Assembly: GCA_009784575.1 (NCBI GenBank)
Contig: WRBK01000016.1
Location: 1 to 41,627, forward strand
From: Defluviitaleaceae bacterium
GTDB lineage: Bacteria > Bacillota > Clostridia > Lachnospirales > WRAX01
Direction of reading: 5' to 3'
DNA: 41,627 bases
The notes beneath the pieces are model-generated. The model made no database searches. It was given only the letters and a program-made list of their open reading frames with translations, and was not told where the DNA came from. Made by a program: the position numbers and the translations under genes. Every line of letters starts with the position of its first letter. The first letter of the stretch is position 1. Below are positions 1 through 8,636 of the stretch, in pieces.

Positions 1-63
1 AACAGCTTAAAACAAGCTACTATGGACGATGGAATTATTTCTGAAGAACAACCGTCTTGGTAG
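1..63 (+). CDS. C-terminal end of a gene entering from the left (partial)
   Basis: An open frame runs from base 1 to a TAG at 61-63 and encodes 20 residues ending in EEQPSW. It is followed after about 22 bases by a good intrinsic terminator, which supports a real gene end. Too little is present to name the product. Confidence 0.5.
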   Translation, partial: NSLKQATMDDGIISEEQPSW

Positions 64-85
64 ATGATAAAACCATTCAACTATT

Positions 86-116
86 AAGGTAGGGCATTAT
101 GCTCTGCCTTATTTTT
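86..116 (+). terminator. Intrinsic terminator after the left-edge gene
   Basis: An 11-bp stem (86-96 with 100-110, including two G-U pairs) closes a three-base loop and is followed by a T-rich run at 111-116. It sits 22 bases after the stop codon of the partial left-edge gene. Confidence 0.7.
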
Positions 117-161
117 ATGTCCTATAAAATATTCTTGGTATGGGGGTATATAAAGAAAAAT

Positions 162-230
162 ACCGTCCCAACGTCCCAAAGCCTGTAAAATAGGCGTTTC
201 TTGTGGGACGGTTAGCCATTTTGGGACGGT
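162..230. repeat. Nested GGGACGGT-type palindromic unit (REP-like)
   Basis: ACCGTCCCAA at 162-171 is the exact reverse complement of TTGGGACGGT at 221-230. Inside, CGTCCCA (172-178) pairs with TGGGACG (204-210), and GCCT/AGGC forms the innermost stem. Nested GGGAC palindromes like this resemble REP or small transposon-end units of Clostridia; the assignment is inference. No gene is visible from about 117 to 275. Confidence 0.5.
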
Positions 231-275
231 TGACGCACTTTTGAAATTGAAATCTCGGTAACAAATATAGGTTGA

Positions 276-559
276 CAAGTGATACCTACGGGTATCACAC
301 AAAATGTCAACGAGCTTTTAGAAAGCCTAGAAATCCAAAATGTTCTGGAAAATAGCGACTTCCTACTGCTCCCATAGTTGATGCAAGCATCGACATGGGT
401 GCAAGCCCATTTTCAAGTTAAACAATTATAAATCAAGGCGCGGGTGACGGCGAGGGGCTTATCATCTTTGGCGGCACGGTGCTACCCTTTGTAGACAACT
501 TCCCGCAAAATATCCAGCTATATAAATCATATCTACCCAGTTATCAGAGAGTGCCATAG
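276..559 (+). pseudogene. Broken VirB4-type conjugation ATPase remnant
   Basis: Two fragments in different frames match the C-terminal part of the VirB4/TraE-like ATPases of integrative conjugative elements. The first (276-371) reads PTGITQNVNELLES followed by a stretch ending NSDFLLLP. The second (431-559) reads GEGLIIFGGTVLPFVDNFPQ and ends in a stop. In intact relatives, as I recall the family, the TQNV...SNS.F block is followed by about 25-30 residues and then the G.GLI..G..vPF.d.FP block. Here the middle is replaced by a MITE fragment (377-425), an upstream in-frame TGA lies at 273-275, and the frame shifts. This is a dead relic of a conjugative element. Confidence 0.7.
377..425 (-). mobile_element. 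Partial MITE copy inside the virB4 remnant
   Basis: On the minus strand this begins with the terminal-repeat sequence TTTAACTTGAAAATGG and continues through CCCATGTCGAT and CTTGCATCAAC, matching the left half of the full copy at 2737-2854. The right half is missing. It separates the two halves of the broken virB4 gene. Confidence 0.65.
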
Positions 560-603
560 GTTAATAAAAAACTACATGAAAGGGGCGATGAACCGCGAAA
601 GAG

Positions 604-873
604 CTAAAAGCTGGGGACAAAATCACGCAGGCTTGGATGTTTGCACATCATCCACATAAAGAAATACGCCTGTAGAAAAACGGTGTCTGTGTGAGTGGTT
701 CTCATATATCCATTATATTTCTCTACAGATTGCTTAATATTTTTCAAGCCATAACCATGTTCATCGCCGCTTTTAAGCGTGGCTATTTGTTGACCATCAA
801 AATACTTAATCTTGCCATTAAAAGAATTATCCACCTTTACAAAAAGACCTCCCTTGCCAAACTCAATATCTAA
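604..873 (-). pseudogene. GHKL sensor histidine kinase, C-terminal fragment
   Basis: The minus-strand frame from the stop at 874-876 contains FGKGGLFVKVDNSFNGKI, then SGDEHGYGLKNIKQSVEKYN. These are the GHKL ATPase region and G2 box typical of AgrC/ComD-like peptide-sensing histidine kinases (HATPase_c_5 type). The N-box, membrane domain and dimerisation region are absent, and the frame is closed by a stop immediately upstream, so only about 70 residues of a degraded kinase remain. The tail after AYFFM does not look like a native C-terminus. It abuts another protein fragment on the opposite strand at about 876. Confidence 0.7.
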
Positions 874-875
874 CT

Positions 876-1058
876 ACCGAAGAGTTAGGAGCTATCCATG
901 TAAGTAGTACCAGTACCGCAGGATCGATTATTTTGACGATGACAAATGATAGTGGCGCAGAGATTAGTCAGGATATATCAAATTTCATCGGCTATTTTCC
1001 ATCAGACGACTTAGTTCCTAGGGAGATTAGAGTGCGTTTACGCTTTGAGGGGGATTAG
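876..1058 (+). pseudogene. Unidentified protein, C-terminal fragment
   Basis: An open frame starts abruptly next to the kinase remnant (TEELGAIHVSSTSTAGSIIL) and ends at TAG 1056-1058 after REIRVRLRFEGD. It has protein-like composition but no start codon or ribosome binding site. The same frame stays open after the TAG to about 1155 with protein-like sequence. I do not recognise the family. Confidence 0.4.
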
Positions 1059-1155
1059 GGATTCGGCAACCACTGTAAGCTGGCGGTAAATGAGCTGTAT
1101 GTACATGCACTAAAAGCGGAATTTGGAGGCTATAGCTATGCTGGTATATATGGTT

Positions 1156-1203
1156 GTTTAACTTGGAAATGGACTCGACACAAGACCCTTTTCGAGTAAA
1201 AAC
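1156..1203 (+). mobile_element. Internally deleted MITE copy
   Basis: The left end TTTAACTTGGAAATGGACT is joined directly to the right end CGACACAAGACCCTTTTC. Compared with the full-length copy at 2737-2854, the central hairpin is deleted. Flanking bases are degenerate. Confidence 0.6.
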
Positions 1204-1355
1204 ACATAAACCAATTTCAACTGATAGCAATATATCAAGTAAGCAGCCTCCATACACAGGACGAAGTTTGCCCTTTATGCAGTTTTAAGCACTACAAAAA
1301 TATTTTTTAAAATTCACTCCAAAAGTTTGGCAGTTTTGCATTTCCAACTGTAGTA

Positions 1356-1550
1356 GTGGTGAAAGGCGAAACAATTACCCGCCCCGCGGATGCAAAAGGG
1401 GGCGAAACTGTGAAGCCCACCAACCGCGAACAAAGCAAACGCCATCCCTTTGACAGCTTTTGCAAAAAGGTACTTAAAAACGAAGTCTGGAGCTGCTACG
1501 CCGAAATCAAGCGGCAACGTGACAAAGAGGTGTCTTTGCAAGAATTATAG
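1356..1550 (+). pseudogene. ICE-type sigma-70-like small regulator, N-terminal fragment
   Basis: The reading frame contains KRHPFDSFCKKVLKNE followed by EIKRQRDKEVSLQEL and then TAG. The HPFDsfCKKVLkNE block is characteristic of the short sigma-70-family/HTH proteins carried by Tn916-like and related conjugative elements. Intact members continue for about 100 more residues with a C-terminal region 4-like helix-turn-helix; that part is missing. The first 20 or so residues are unlikely to be native. With the virB4 remnant it marks an old conjugative element. Confidence 0.6.
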
Positions 1551-1552
1551 GC

Positions 1553-1663
1553 AGAATAGCAGAATCACGTATGGACTTGTATGTTTTATCTCAGTTTATG
1601 ACAAAAGCATTGAATGGCACAACAGTACATATAGCACCAGCTAAATATGTTATTTTAAAGTGA
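1553..1663 (+). pseudogene. Unidentified C-terminal protein fragment
   Basis: In another frame the sequence reads RIAESRMDLYVLSQFMTKAL and continues to a TGA at 1661-1663. It looks like a real protein C-terminus but has no start of its own, and it begins just after the truncated sigma-like fragment. Family not recognised. Confidence 0.35.
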
Positions 1664-1676
1664 TGCACCCATAAAA

Positions 1677-1731
1677 ATTCCCCCCAAGGAGGGGATGTCT
1701 TTGCTCGTCTTAGAGCAAAGACGGGGGTGGT
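1677..1731 (+). repeat. Two-hairpin palindromic repeat, copy 1
   Basis: This has the order CCCCxx-GGAGGGG hairpin, then GTCTTTGCTC (1697-1706) pairing with GAGCAAAGAC (1713-1722), then GGGGGTGGT. It lies directly after the stop codon of the minus-strand M23 gene. Three further copies are at 6341, 21751 and 31461. Confidence 0.8.
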
Positions 1732-2709
1732 TCACTCCATAGGCGCACAATCAACCCCCAAAACCCGCCGATACTCCCCACCAGAAGCCCCCTCAACCTC
1801 CATCCGATTAACCCCCAAAAACCTCACAATGCTATAAGTATCAATCCAAATCTGATTTTTCCCATCCTTCTGCGACTCATCAAAAATTATCTGCAAACCA
1901 AAATGCAGATGCGGCGACTTTATATTGCTCACATTTTCCCGCCGCGAATAGCCCGTACTGCCAAGATAGCCTATCACATCCCCAGCCGCCACCTCTCCGC
2001 CAAGCGCGAGCCCCTCCGCATACGGCGTATCCTTCATCAAATGCGCATAGTAATAATATCGCTTGCCGCAATGGCTGCGTATGCCTATGCGCCACCCGCC
2101 ATACTGGTTCCACCCCAAAGCCTCCACCACGCCACCCTCCACAGCAATAATAGGCGCGCCAGTAGCCCCAAAAAGGTCATGCCCCAAATGTGGTCTGCTG
2201 TAGCCATAGCTCCTAGGATTCCCAAAGTCATTTGAGTGTGTAAACCCAAACCCCTTGGCCATAGGCGAAAACACTTTCAAGCCATACTTCCTCTCGCCCA
2301 TCTCCAAAAGTTCATATTCGCCCACAAAACCACCAAGCACCGCCGAATACGCCACCAAATAATGCTCATACAGCTTTATCTCTTTGGTGATTTCATACAT
2401 AAGCTCCCCATTCCTCACACGCTCCACTGCCTCGTCCATGCTCTCACTTTCGCCGCGCCCCTCAAAATTACCCCAATTTTTCGCAGCAACATAAGCAATC
2501 AGCTGCACAAAATCTAGTGGATAATCCGTATCCTGCGATTCCACATCATATCTATACGCCTGCTTTAGCACATCCAAAGGCACATCAAAAGACATCCACT
2601 TTATATACTCCGCGCCATCCGCGCCCCCATCACACGCCTGCCCCGCAAACACTTTCATTCCAAAGCACACAAACAGCACAGCAAATACATTAGCTATTCT
2701 TCTCCACAT
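1732..2709 (-). CDS. Exported M23-family metallopeptidase
   Basis: Predicted zinc peptidase that cleaves peptidoglycan cross-bridges outside the membrane. The chosen ATG at 2709 gives MWRRIANVFAVLFV, a typical signal peptide, and has AGAGGTG about 9 bases upstream; an earlier in-frame ATG at 2733 abuts a MITE and lacks a ribosome binding site. The C-terminal half carries the LytM/M23 core: a GHDLFG motif (zinc His and Asp), a glycine-rich GAPIIAVEGGVVEALGW segment, YYYYAHL, and the HLHFG motif. The N-terminal half (about residues 25-150) is helical and seen in clostridial homologues, function unknown. The length is 325 aa. The gene stands alone on the minus strand, between a repeat and a MITE. 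The family call is firm; the physiological role (wall turnover, division or spore formation) is open. Confidence 0.88.
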   Translation of the reverse strand: MWRRIANVFAVLFVCFGMKVFAGQACDGGADGAEYIKWMSFDVPLDVLKQAYRYDVESQDTDYPLDFVQLIAYVAAKNWGNFEGRGESESMDEAVERVRNGELMYEITKEIKLYEHYLVAYSAVLGGFVGEYELLEMGERKYGLKVFSPMAKGFGFTHSNDFGNPRSYGYSRPHLGHDLFGATGAPIIAVEGGVVEALGWNQYGGWRIGIRSHCGKRYYYYAHLMKDTPYAEGLALGGEVAAGDVIGYLGSTGYSRRENVSNIKSPHLHFGLQIIFDESQKDGKNQIWIDTYSIVRFLGVNRMEVEGASGGEYRRVLGVDCAPME

Positions 2710-2736
2710 ACAAAACACCTCTGATATTTTCATATA

Positions 2737-2854
2737 GTAATTTAACTTGAAAATGGACTTCTGCCCATGTCGATTCTTGCATCAACGAGGCTTTGAATGC
2801 GCCTGGTGCCGCGCATTCAAAGCCCGACACAAGACCCTTTTCAACTAAAATTAC
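2737..2854 (+). mobile_element. Full-length MITE with ~20-bp terminal inverted repeats
   Basis: GTAATTTAACTTGAAAATGG (2737-2756) is inverted-repeated as CCCTTTTCAACTAAAATTAC (2835-2854) with three mismatches. In the centre GGCTTTGAATGCGC (2789-2802) and GCGCATTCAAAGCC (2811-2824) form a perfect 14-bp stem with an 8-base loop. There is no coding capacity. It sits 28 bases upstream of the M23 gene start and may supply or disrupt that gene's promoter. Together with the tig promoter it fills the gap between the M23 gene and tig. Confidence 0.75.
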
Positions 2855-2975
2855 CGTATTGTCAAGTATGTGTACAAAAAACCAATATTATAATGGTTCA
2901 GCATTGGTATAAACTGTATAAAATATCTGGTCATGGGAATGTTTATTAAACATACACAACAAAGTGCAAAAAATA

Positions 2976-3007
2976 TAGACTTTCTTCCAACATTGTGATA
3001 CAATGTT
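2976..3007 (+). promoter_or_regulatory. Probable sigma-A promoter and palindromic operator for tig-clpP-clpX
   Basis: TAGACT (2976-2981), 17 bases, then TACAAT (2999-3004) is an acceptable sigma-A promoter. AACATTG (2989-2995) and CAATGTT (3001-3007) form a perfect 7-bp inverted repeat around TGATA, overlapping the -10 element. That is a plausible repressor site. It does not match the CtsR heptad repeat. Confidence 0.5.
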
Positions 3008-3047
3008 ATGATGATTATATTCAATAGAATTAAGGAGATGAAATCTG

Positions 3048-4388
3048 ATGGCAGATAGCACAAAAAACACAACCCTAGAGCAAATCGAAGAAAATTTGGT
3101 CAAACTAACACTTAGCGTAGAGCCAACAGCCTTTGAGGATGCACTAAACAAAGCATATCTAAAAAATAGAGGGCAAATAAATCTGCCTGGCTTCAGAAAA
3201 GGGCGCGCACCACGCAAAATGATAGAAATGCAGTTTGGCAAAGAGGTTTTCTACGAGGATGCCTTAGATTTTGCCTTCCCTGATGTCTATGAGGCAGCTT
3301 TAAAAGAGCATGACCTTGACGTGGTTTCTGCCCCATCCGTGGACATCAAAGCAGATGAAAACGGTGGCGCAATCATCACAGCGGAAGTACACACAAAGCC
3401 GCATGTAGACGCACCAGACTACAAAGGCATAACATATGTTCAACCAGATGTGACTATCACTGACGAAGAGGTAAATGCCGAAATAGACCGCAATAGAGAG
3501 CAAAACGCCAGAATAACCTCTGTAGAAGGCAGGGCAGCGCAAAATGGCGATATCGTAAATATCGACTTTGAAGGCTTCGCTGATGACGTGCCGTTTGCTG
3601 GCGGCAAAGCAGAAGGCTTTGAGCTAACACTTGGTTCTGGCTCATTCATCCCTGGTTTTGAAGACCAAATTATCGGCAAGAATATGGACGATGCTTTTGA
3701 CGTAAACGTAACCTTCCCAGAAGAATACCACGCAGAGGACCTAGCAGGCAAATCCGCTGTCTTCAAAGTGATTTTACATGACATACAACACAAAGAAATC
3801 CCAGAAGCCGACGACGACTTTGCTCAAGAGGTTTCTGAATTTGACACTATAGATGAGTTTAAAGCCGACATCAAGGGTAAGCTAGAAAAAGCAAAAATAG
3901 AAGAAGCCGACAGAAATATCGAAAATCAGCTACTGTCTGGCTTAGCTAAGAAAATCACACCAAATCTTCCTCAGCCTATGCTAGACCAAGAGGTAGACCG
4001 CATCATCCGTGATTTCGCAGGCAGGGTGCAGTCCCAGGGCATGAACTTCGGTACGTATATGCAAATGATGGGCATGGATGTTAATGGTCTGCGTGGCATG
4101 TATGCCGAGCAAGCCCGCGAAAATGTCCTTATTCGCCTAGCTCTCGAAGCTATCGTGAAAAGCGAAAATATAGAAGCCAATGACGAAGAATACGAGCAAG
4201 AAATAACCCGCCTAGCAGAACTTCACCGCATGGAAAGAGACACTCTAGCGGATTCTGTTAGCGAAGACGAAAAAGATGCCATAAAGCAAGACATCAAAGC
4301 TAAAAAGGCAATAGATATGATTAAAGCAGTAGCGATAGAGACCCAAGCTCCTGCCGAAACCAAAGAAGGAGAAAGTAACAATGAATAA
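3048..4388 (+). CDS. tig: Trigger factor (ribosome-associated chaperone)
   Basis: Trigger factor binds the ribosome exit tunnel and assists folding of nascent chains; it also has peptidyl-prolyl isomerase activity. The 446-aa length fits the family. Residues near 46-60 read [15 protein letters not shown], matching the ribosome-docking signature (GFRxGxxP). Residues about 155-245 form an FKBP-type PPIase domain with [11 protein letters not shown] and [11 protein letters not shown]. The rest is the helical C-terminal chaperone arm, ending in an acidic tail. The ATG at 3048 has AAGGAGATG upstream. It is the first gene of tig-clpP-clpX and overlaps clpP by 8 bases, so the two are probably translationally coupled. 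Confidence 0.98.
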   Translation: MADSTKNTTLEQIEENLVKLTLSVEPTAFEDALNKAYLKNRGQINLPGFRKGRAPRKMIEMQFGKEVFYEDALDFAFPDVYEAALKEHDLDVVSAPSVDIKADENGGAIITAEVHTKPHVDAPDYKGITYVQPDVTITDEEVNAEIDRNREQNARITSVEGRAAQNGDIVNIDFEGFADDVPFAGGKAEGFELTLGSGSFIPGFEDQIIGKNMDDAFDVNVTFPEEYHAEDLAGKSAVFKVILHDIQHKEIPEADDDFAQEVSEFDTIDEFKADIKGKLEKAKIEEADRNIENQLLSGLAKKITPNLPQPMLDQEVDRIIRDFAGRVQSQGMNFGTYMQMMGMDVNGLRGMYAEQARENVLIRLALEAIVKSENIEANDEEYEQEITRLAELHRMERDTLADSVSEDEKDAIKQDIKAKKAIDMIKAVAIETQAPAETKEGESNNE

Positions 4389-4995
4389 TTTTGAATATAC
4401 AAGCCCAAGCATGGCTCTAGTGCCAATGGTTGTGGAGCAAACAAACCGCGGCGAGCGTTCATATGACATATACTCGCGCCTGTTAAAAGACGGTATAGTA
4501 TTTTTAGGCGACCAAGTAAATGACGTAACAGCAAATCTCGTCGTAGCACAACTACTGTTTCTAGCCGCAGAATATCCAGACAGAGATATCAACTTCTACA
4601 TCAACAGCCCTGGCGGCTCTATCTCTGCTGGTTTGGCTATCTATGACACCATGAACTACATCAAACCAGATGTTTCCACAATATGCGTGGGTCTTGCGGC
4701 AAGTATGGGTGCTTTCTTACTTGCGGGCGGTGCAAAAGGCAAGCGTTTTGCTTTGCCAAATTCCGAAATAATGATTCATCAACCATCAGGCGGTGCGCGT
4801 GGTCAAGCTTCCGATGTAGAAATCTACGCAAAGCGCATACTAAAAGAACGCGAAAGGCTAAACCAAATGCTATCAGAAATGACAGGTCAACCTGTTGACA
4901 TTATAGAAAAAGACTCCGACCGCGACAACTTCATGTCTGCCGAGGATGCAAAGAAATACGGTCTAATTGACGACATTATAACAAAGAAATCATAG
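4381..4995 (+). CDS. clpP: ATP-dependent Clp protease proteolytic subunit
   Basis: ClpP is a tetradecameric serine peptidase that degrades substrates unfolded and fed in by ClpX or other Clp ATPases. The 204-aa sequence has all active-site residues: Ser108 in GLAASMGAF, His133 in MIHQPSGG and Asp182 in [11 protein letters not shown]. The oxyanion and handle regions (INSPGGS) are intact. The ATG lies inside the end of tig with GAAGGAGAAAGT upstream. clpX follows after 16 bases, so both halves of the protease are made from one transcript. Confidence 0.98.
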   Translation: MNNFEYTSPSMALVPMVVEQTNRGERSYDIYSRLLKDGIVFLGDQVNDVTANLVVAQLLFLAAEYPDRDINFYINSPGGSISAGLAIYDTMNYIKPDVSTICVGLAASMGAFLLAGGAKGKRFALPNSEIMIHQPSGGARGQASDVEIYAKRILKERERLNQMLSEMTGQPVDIIEKDSDRDNFMSAEDAKKYGLIDDIITKKS

Positions 4996-5011
4996 GAGGG
5001 TTGCACACACT

Positions 5012-6337
5012 ATGACCAGAAATGACGATAAAATGATATATTGTAGCTTTTGCGGTCGCCCCAAAGAAGGCTTTCGCCGCTTTGTGGCTGGCCCAGGCGG
5101 CGTTTTCATATGCAGCGAATGTATAGACCTTTGCAATGAAATAATGTATGATGGCCCGCAAGAATACCTAGAGGACGAAATAGAAGACGATTTTCTTGAA
5201 GAAGAATACAAAATATATAAACCAAAAGAAATCGTGGCATACCTAGACCAATATGTAATAGGGCAGGATGCCGCAAAACGCGCTCTCTCTGTTGCTGTTT
5301 ACAACCACTACAAGCGCATATCAAAACTGGATGCAAAGCCATCCGAAAAAGAAAGCGGCGAAGAGTCAATAGAGCTACAAAAAAGCAATGTGCTCTTGCT
5401 AGGTCCTACAGGCACAGGCAAAACCTTTTTGGCACAAAACCTAGCCAAGCTGCTTGACGTGCCATTTGCCGTAGCCGATGCCACAAGCCTCACAGAGGCA
5501 GGCTATGTAGGCGAGGATGTAGAAAACATCCTCCTGCGCCTTATCCAAGCAGCAGGTGGCGACATAGCCCGCGCAGAGCGCGGCATTATCTATATAGACG
5601 AAATTGACAAAATAGCAAGAAAATCCGAAAATGTCTCCATCACGCGCGATGTTAGCGGCGAGGGTGTTCAGCAAGCCTTGCTCAAAATCCTAGAGGGTAC
5701 AGTGGCCTCTGTCCCGCCTCAGGGCGGTCGCAAGCATCCTCATCAAGAGTTCATCCAGATGGATACCACAAATATCCTTTTCATCTGCGGCGGTGCTTTT
5801 GATGGCATGGACAAAATAATAGAGCAACGCCTAAACAAAAAGGTAATAGGCTTTGGCTCAGAGTTCAAAAAGGATAAAGACAAAGAAGCCAGCGACGAGG
5901 TTATGCGCCAAGTAACCACCAAAGATTTACAAAGATTCGGGCTTATCCCCGAAATCATCGGTCGCTTGCCTATCATTGTTTCTCTAAACGCGCTGGATGA
6001 GGCAGCTTTAGTATCCATACTAACCCAACCAAAGAACGCGCTGATAAAACAATACAAACACCTATTCTCTCTGGACAATGTCGCGCTGGAGTTTGAAGAT
6101 GAAGCCATCTCCACCTCTGCCCAACTAGCCATAGAGCGCAAAATAGGCGCGCGCGGCTTGCGCTCTATCATAGAGTCCTTCATGATAGACATTATGTACG
6201 AAATTCCTTCCGCCGACAATATCGAAAAAGTCGTCGTAACCAAGGATACCGTAGAAAAGAAAGCCCCCGCCAAAATCATCTATAAAAAGGAAAAGGCAAA
6301 AGATGTAATAGAACTAAAACCAGACGAAGCCTCATAA
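5012..6337 (+). CDS. clpX: ATP-dependent Clp protease ATP-binding subunit ClpX
   Basis: ClpX is the hexameric AAA+ unfoldase partner of ClpP. The 441-aa protein has an N-terminal zinc-binding domain (Cys11, Cys14, Cys34, Cys37), Walker A GPTGTGKT at 131-138, Walker [11 protein letters not shown] and the GARGLRSI sensor-2 segment. The loop around VIGFGSEF matches the ClpP-binding IGF loop. AGGAGG lies 12 bases from the ATG, a slightly long spacing. In many Firmicutes lon follows clpX; here the operon ends at a palindromic repeat and glnS follows. Confidence 0.98.
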   Translation: MTRNDDKMIYCSFCGRPKEGFRRFVAGPGGVFICSECIDLCNEIMYDGPQEYLEDEIEDDFLEEEYKIYKPKEIVAYLDQYVIGQDAAKRALSVAVYNHYKRISKLDAKPSEKESGEESIELQKSNVLLLGPTGTGKTFLAQNLAKLLDVPFAVADATSLTEAGYVGEDVENILLRLIQAAGGDIARAERGIIYIDEIDKIARKSENVSITRDVSGEGVQQALLKILEGTVASVPPQGGRKHPHQEFIQMDTTNILFICGGAFDGMDKIIEQRLNKKVIGFGSEFKKDKDKEASDEVMRQVTTKDLQRFGLIPEIIGRLPIIVSLNALDEAALVSILTQPKNALIKQYKHLFSLDNVALEFEDEAISTSAQLAIERKIGARGLRSIIESFMIDIMYEIPSADNIEKVVVTKDTVEKKAPAKIIYKKEKAKDVIELKPDEAS

Positions 6338-6340
6338 AAA

Positions 6341-6399
6341 AATTCCCCTCCACGGAGGGGATGTTTTCGGTCGTTTTAGACCGAAAACAGGGGTGGTCT
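6341..6399 (+). repeat. Two-hairpin palindromic repeat, copy 2
   Basis: CCCCTCC-ac-GGAGGGG is followed by GTTTTCGGTC (6363-6372) pairing perfectly with GACCGAAAAC (6379-6388), then GGGGTGGT. Both sides of the second stem differ from copies 1 and 4, yet pairing is kept. It lies between clpX and glnS and may also end transcription or process the mRNA. Confidence 0.8.
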
Positions 6400-6420
6400 A
6401 CTGCGATAAAGGAGGCACAC

Positions 6421-8061
6421 ATGACCGAAAATACACCATTACACTTCATAGAACGCGCAATCCACGAAGACCTAGGCGCAAACACCCAAAATCTCCACAC
6501 CCGCTGGCCTCCCTCCCCAAATGGCTACATCCACCTAGGTCACGCAAAAGCGATCTGCCTTAACTTCGGACTGGCCAAACAATACGGCGGACTATGCAAT
6601 CTCCGCATGGACGACACAAACCCCGCCAAAGAAGACATAGAATACGTACAATCCATCCAAGATGACATAAAATGGTTAGGCTTTGAATGGGACGGGCTAT
6701 ACTATGGCTCAGATTATTTCGACCAATGCTACGACTATGCCGTACAGCTAATAAAAAAAGGCGTAGCCTTTGTTTGCGACCTCTCCGCCGAAGAAATCAA
6801 AGAATACCGCGGCTTTGAAAAACCAGGTAAAGAAAGTCCATACAGAAACCGCAGTATTGAAGAAAATCTTGATTTATTCGAGAGAATGAAAAACGGCGAA
6901 TTTCCAAATGGCACAAGAACCCTCCGTGCCAAAATAGATATGGCAAGCCCAAATATCAATATGCGCGACCCCATAATGTACCGCATAGCCCATCTTACGC
7001 ACTACAACACAGGCGACAAATGGTGCATTTACCCAACCTATGACTTCGCACATCCCCTACAAGATGCCATAGAGGGCATAACCCATTCGCTTTGCTCCGC
7101 AGAATTTGAAAACAACCGCCCCATATATAATTGGTATATCGACCAAATAGGCTTTGAGAAAAAACCGCGCCAGCTAGAGTTTGCAAAATTTTATGTCACA
7201 AATACCATCTCTGGCAAGCGGCATATCAAAAAGCTTGTAGATGACGGCACAGTGGATGGCTGGGACGACCCGCGCCTTATCACCATACGCGGTCTGCGCC
7301 GCCGCGGCTACACGCCTGCAGCCATCCGCAATTTCTGCGATGCTATGGGTGTTTCCAAAGGCGAAACCAAAGTAGACTTTGCTATGTTAGAGCATTATCT
7401 GCGCGAAGACTTAGCCCCAATCTCCAAGGTTGTTATGGCAGTGCTTAACCCAATTAAGCTCGTAATAACCAACTACCCCGAGGGTCAAGTAGAAATGCTG
7501 GAAATGCCAAATAACCCTAAAAATCCAGAGCTAGGCACACGCACCATACCTTTCTCCCGCGAAGTCTACATAGAAAGCGATGACTTCATGGAGGATGCTC
7601 CAAGCAAATACCACCGCCTATCCCTTGGCCGCGAGGTGCGCTTGGCTGGCGCGTATTTTGTCACTTGCACAGATTTCATAAAAAACGACGCTGGTGATGT
7701 CGTGGAGGTTCACGCCACCTACGACCCAGCAACAAAGAGCGGCAGCGGCTTCACAGAGCGCAAGGTAAAAGGAACAATCCACTGGGTTAGCTGTGAGCAA
7801 GCTGTACGCATCACCGCAAATCTATACGACCATCTCGTGATAGATGATGACACAGAAGAAAATGGCTTTAAATTCAATAAAAATTCTCTTACAATTGTGA
7901 TAAACGCAGTGGCAGAACCTTCAATACTTGACACAACCACCGAAGACCGCCTGCAATTCATGCGCAATGCCTATTTTTGCATGGATTCCAAAACCTCAAC
8001 CCCCAATAATTTGATTTTCAACAGAATTGTGGAAATCAAAAGCTCCTACAAACCTATTTAG
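6421..8061 (+). CDS. glnS: Glutaminyl-tRNA synthetase
   Basis: Class I aminoacyl-tRNA synthetase that charges tRNA-Gln with glutamine. The start at 6421 has AAAGGAGG upstream; the frame is open from 6361 but that stretch is a repeat element. The HIGH-type motif is HLGH at 38-41 (PSPNGYIHLGHAK). The expected KMSKS region at about 261-272 reads NTISGKRHIKKLV, with an extra glycine compared with the usual MSKRKLxxLV. GWDDPRL and RRRGYTPAAIRNF follow, as in GlnRS. C-terminal beta-barrel anticodon-binding domains are present; there is no YqeY fusion. The 546-aa length is normal. GlnRS rather than GluRS is supported by the overall motif set, so this organism probably has a direct route to Gln-tRNA. 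Confidence 0.95.
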   Translation: MTENTPLHFIERAIHEDLGANTQNLHTRWPPSPNGYIHLGHAKAICLNFGLAKQYGGLCNLRMDDTNPAKEDIEYVQSIQDDIKWLGFEWDGLYYGSDYFDQCYDYAVQLIKKGVAFVCDLSAEEIKEYRGFEKPGKESPYRNRSIEENLDLFERMKNGEFPNGTRTLRAKIDMASPNINMRDPIMYRIAHLTHYNTGDKWCIYPTYDFAHPLQDAIEGITHSLCSAEFENNRPIYNWYIDQIGFEKKPRQLEFAKFYVTNTISGKRHIKKLVDDGTVDGWDDPRLITIRGLRRRGYTPAAIRNFCDAMGVSKGETKVDFAMLEHYLREDLAPISKVVMAVLNPIKLVITNYPEGQVEMLEMPNNPKNPELGTRTIPFSREVYIESDDFMEDAPSKYHRLSLGREVRLAGAYFVTCTDFIKNDAGDVVEVHATYDPATKSGSGFTERKVKGTIHWVSCEQAVRITANLYDHLVIDDDTEENGFKFNKNSLTIVINAVAEPSILDTTTEDRLQFMRNAYFCMDSKTSTPNNLIFNRIVEIKSSYKPI

Positions 8062-8063
8062 CC

Positions 8064-8633
8064 ATGGAAAGAAATTGGGATATATTAATAATAGGCGGAG
8101 CATCAGGCACAGGCAAAACAACTGTAGCCCGCGCTTTAGCTAGGTATTATCAGGTTGACCTTGTAAGGGTGGATAATTTTCAGGTTTTGTTGGAAGCTAC
8201 AACAACGCCAGAAACCTTCCCCGCCATACATTATTGGACAACACATCCAAATTGGCGCGATGAAGGCATAGGTAATGCGGTTCGCCGCTTAATTGATGCA
8301 GGGCAAGCATTGTCATCTGGTTTGGCAGCCGTAATAGAAGACCATTTACTCGAAGACCTTCCAATGATTCTGGAGGGTGATTTTATCCTCCCAGAGCTTG
8401 CCGCCTCATTTGAAGGCGAACTCAGAATAAGGTCTATTTTCATTCATGAAAACGACCAAAAGCAAATTTTAAAGAACTATCTAGCGCGCGAAGGAGAAAT
8501 ACAGCAGTTTCGCGCAAATGTAAGTCACAAACACAGTGAGTGGCTACTAAAAAGCTGTCTTGAGCATGACATTCAAAGCATTGATGCCAGACCTTGGCAT
8601 ACCCTTCCCAGCAGAATTATCAATTGTATATAA
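8064..8633 (+). CDS. P-loop kinase-like protein (2-phosphoglycerate-kinase-like)
   Basis: 189-aa protein that starts two bases after the glnS stop, without a visible ribosome binding site, so it is probably translationally coupled. Residues 8-21 (IIGGASGTGKTTVA) are a clear Walker A loop. The following VDLVRVDNFQVLLEA and the later VIEDHLLEDLPMILEGDFI resemble small-molecule kinases of the AAA_33 / 2-phosphoglycerate-kinase-like group, where the second motif forms a lid or base-binding region. The substrate cannot be read from sequence. Its tight link to glnS may be only transcriptional. Confidence 0.7.
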   Translation: MERNWDILIIGGASGTGKTTVARALARYYQVDLVRVDNFQVLLEATTTPETFPAIHYWTTHPNWRDEGIGNAVRRLIDAGQALSSGLAAVIEDHLLEDLPMILEGDFILPELAASFEGELRIRSIFIHENDQKQILKNYLAREGEIQQFRANVSHKHSEWLLKSCLEHDIQSIDARPWHTLPSRIINCI

Positions 8634-8636
8634 TAT

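Noticed and set aside
1450-1644. A 64-codon plus-strand frame over the sigma-like fragment.
   Set aside because: It is the +1 shadow; the frames with family-like motifs are those at 1356 and 1553.
3971-4592. Minus-strand frames overlapping tig and clpP.
   Set aside because: Shadows of two well-supported genes with full catalytic motifs.
6361-6420. An upstream in-frame ATG would extend GlnRS by 20 residues.
   Set aside because: The extension is translated repeat sequence; AAAGGAGG and ATG at 6421 mark the real start.
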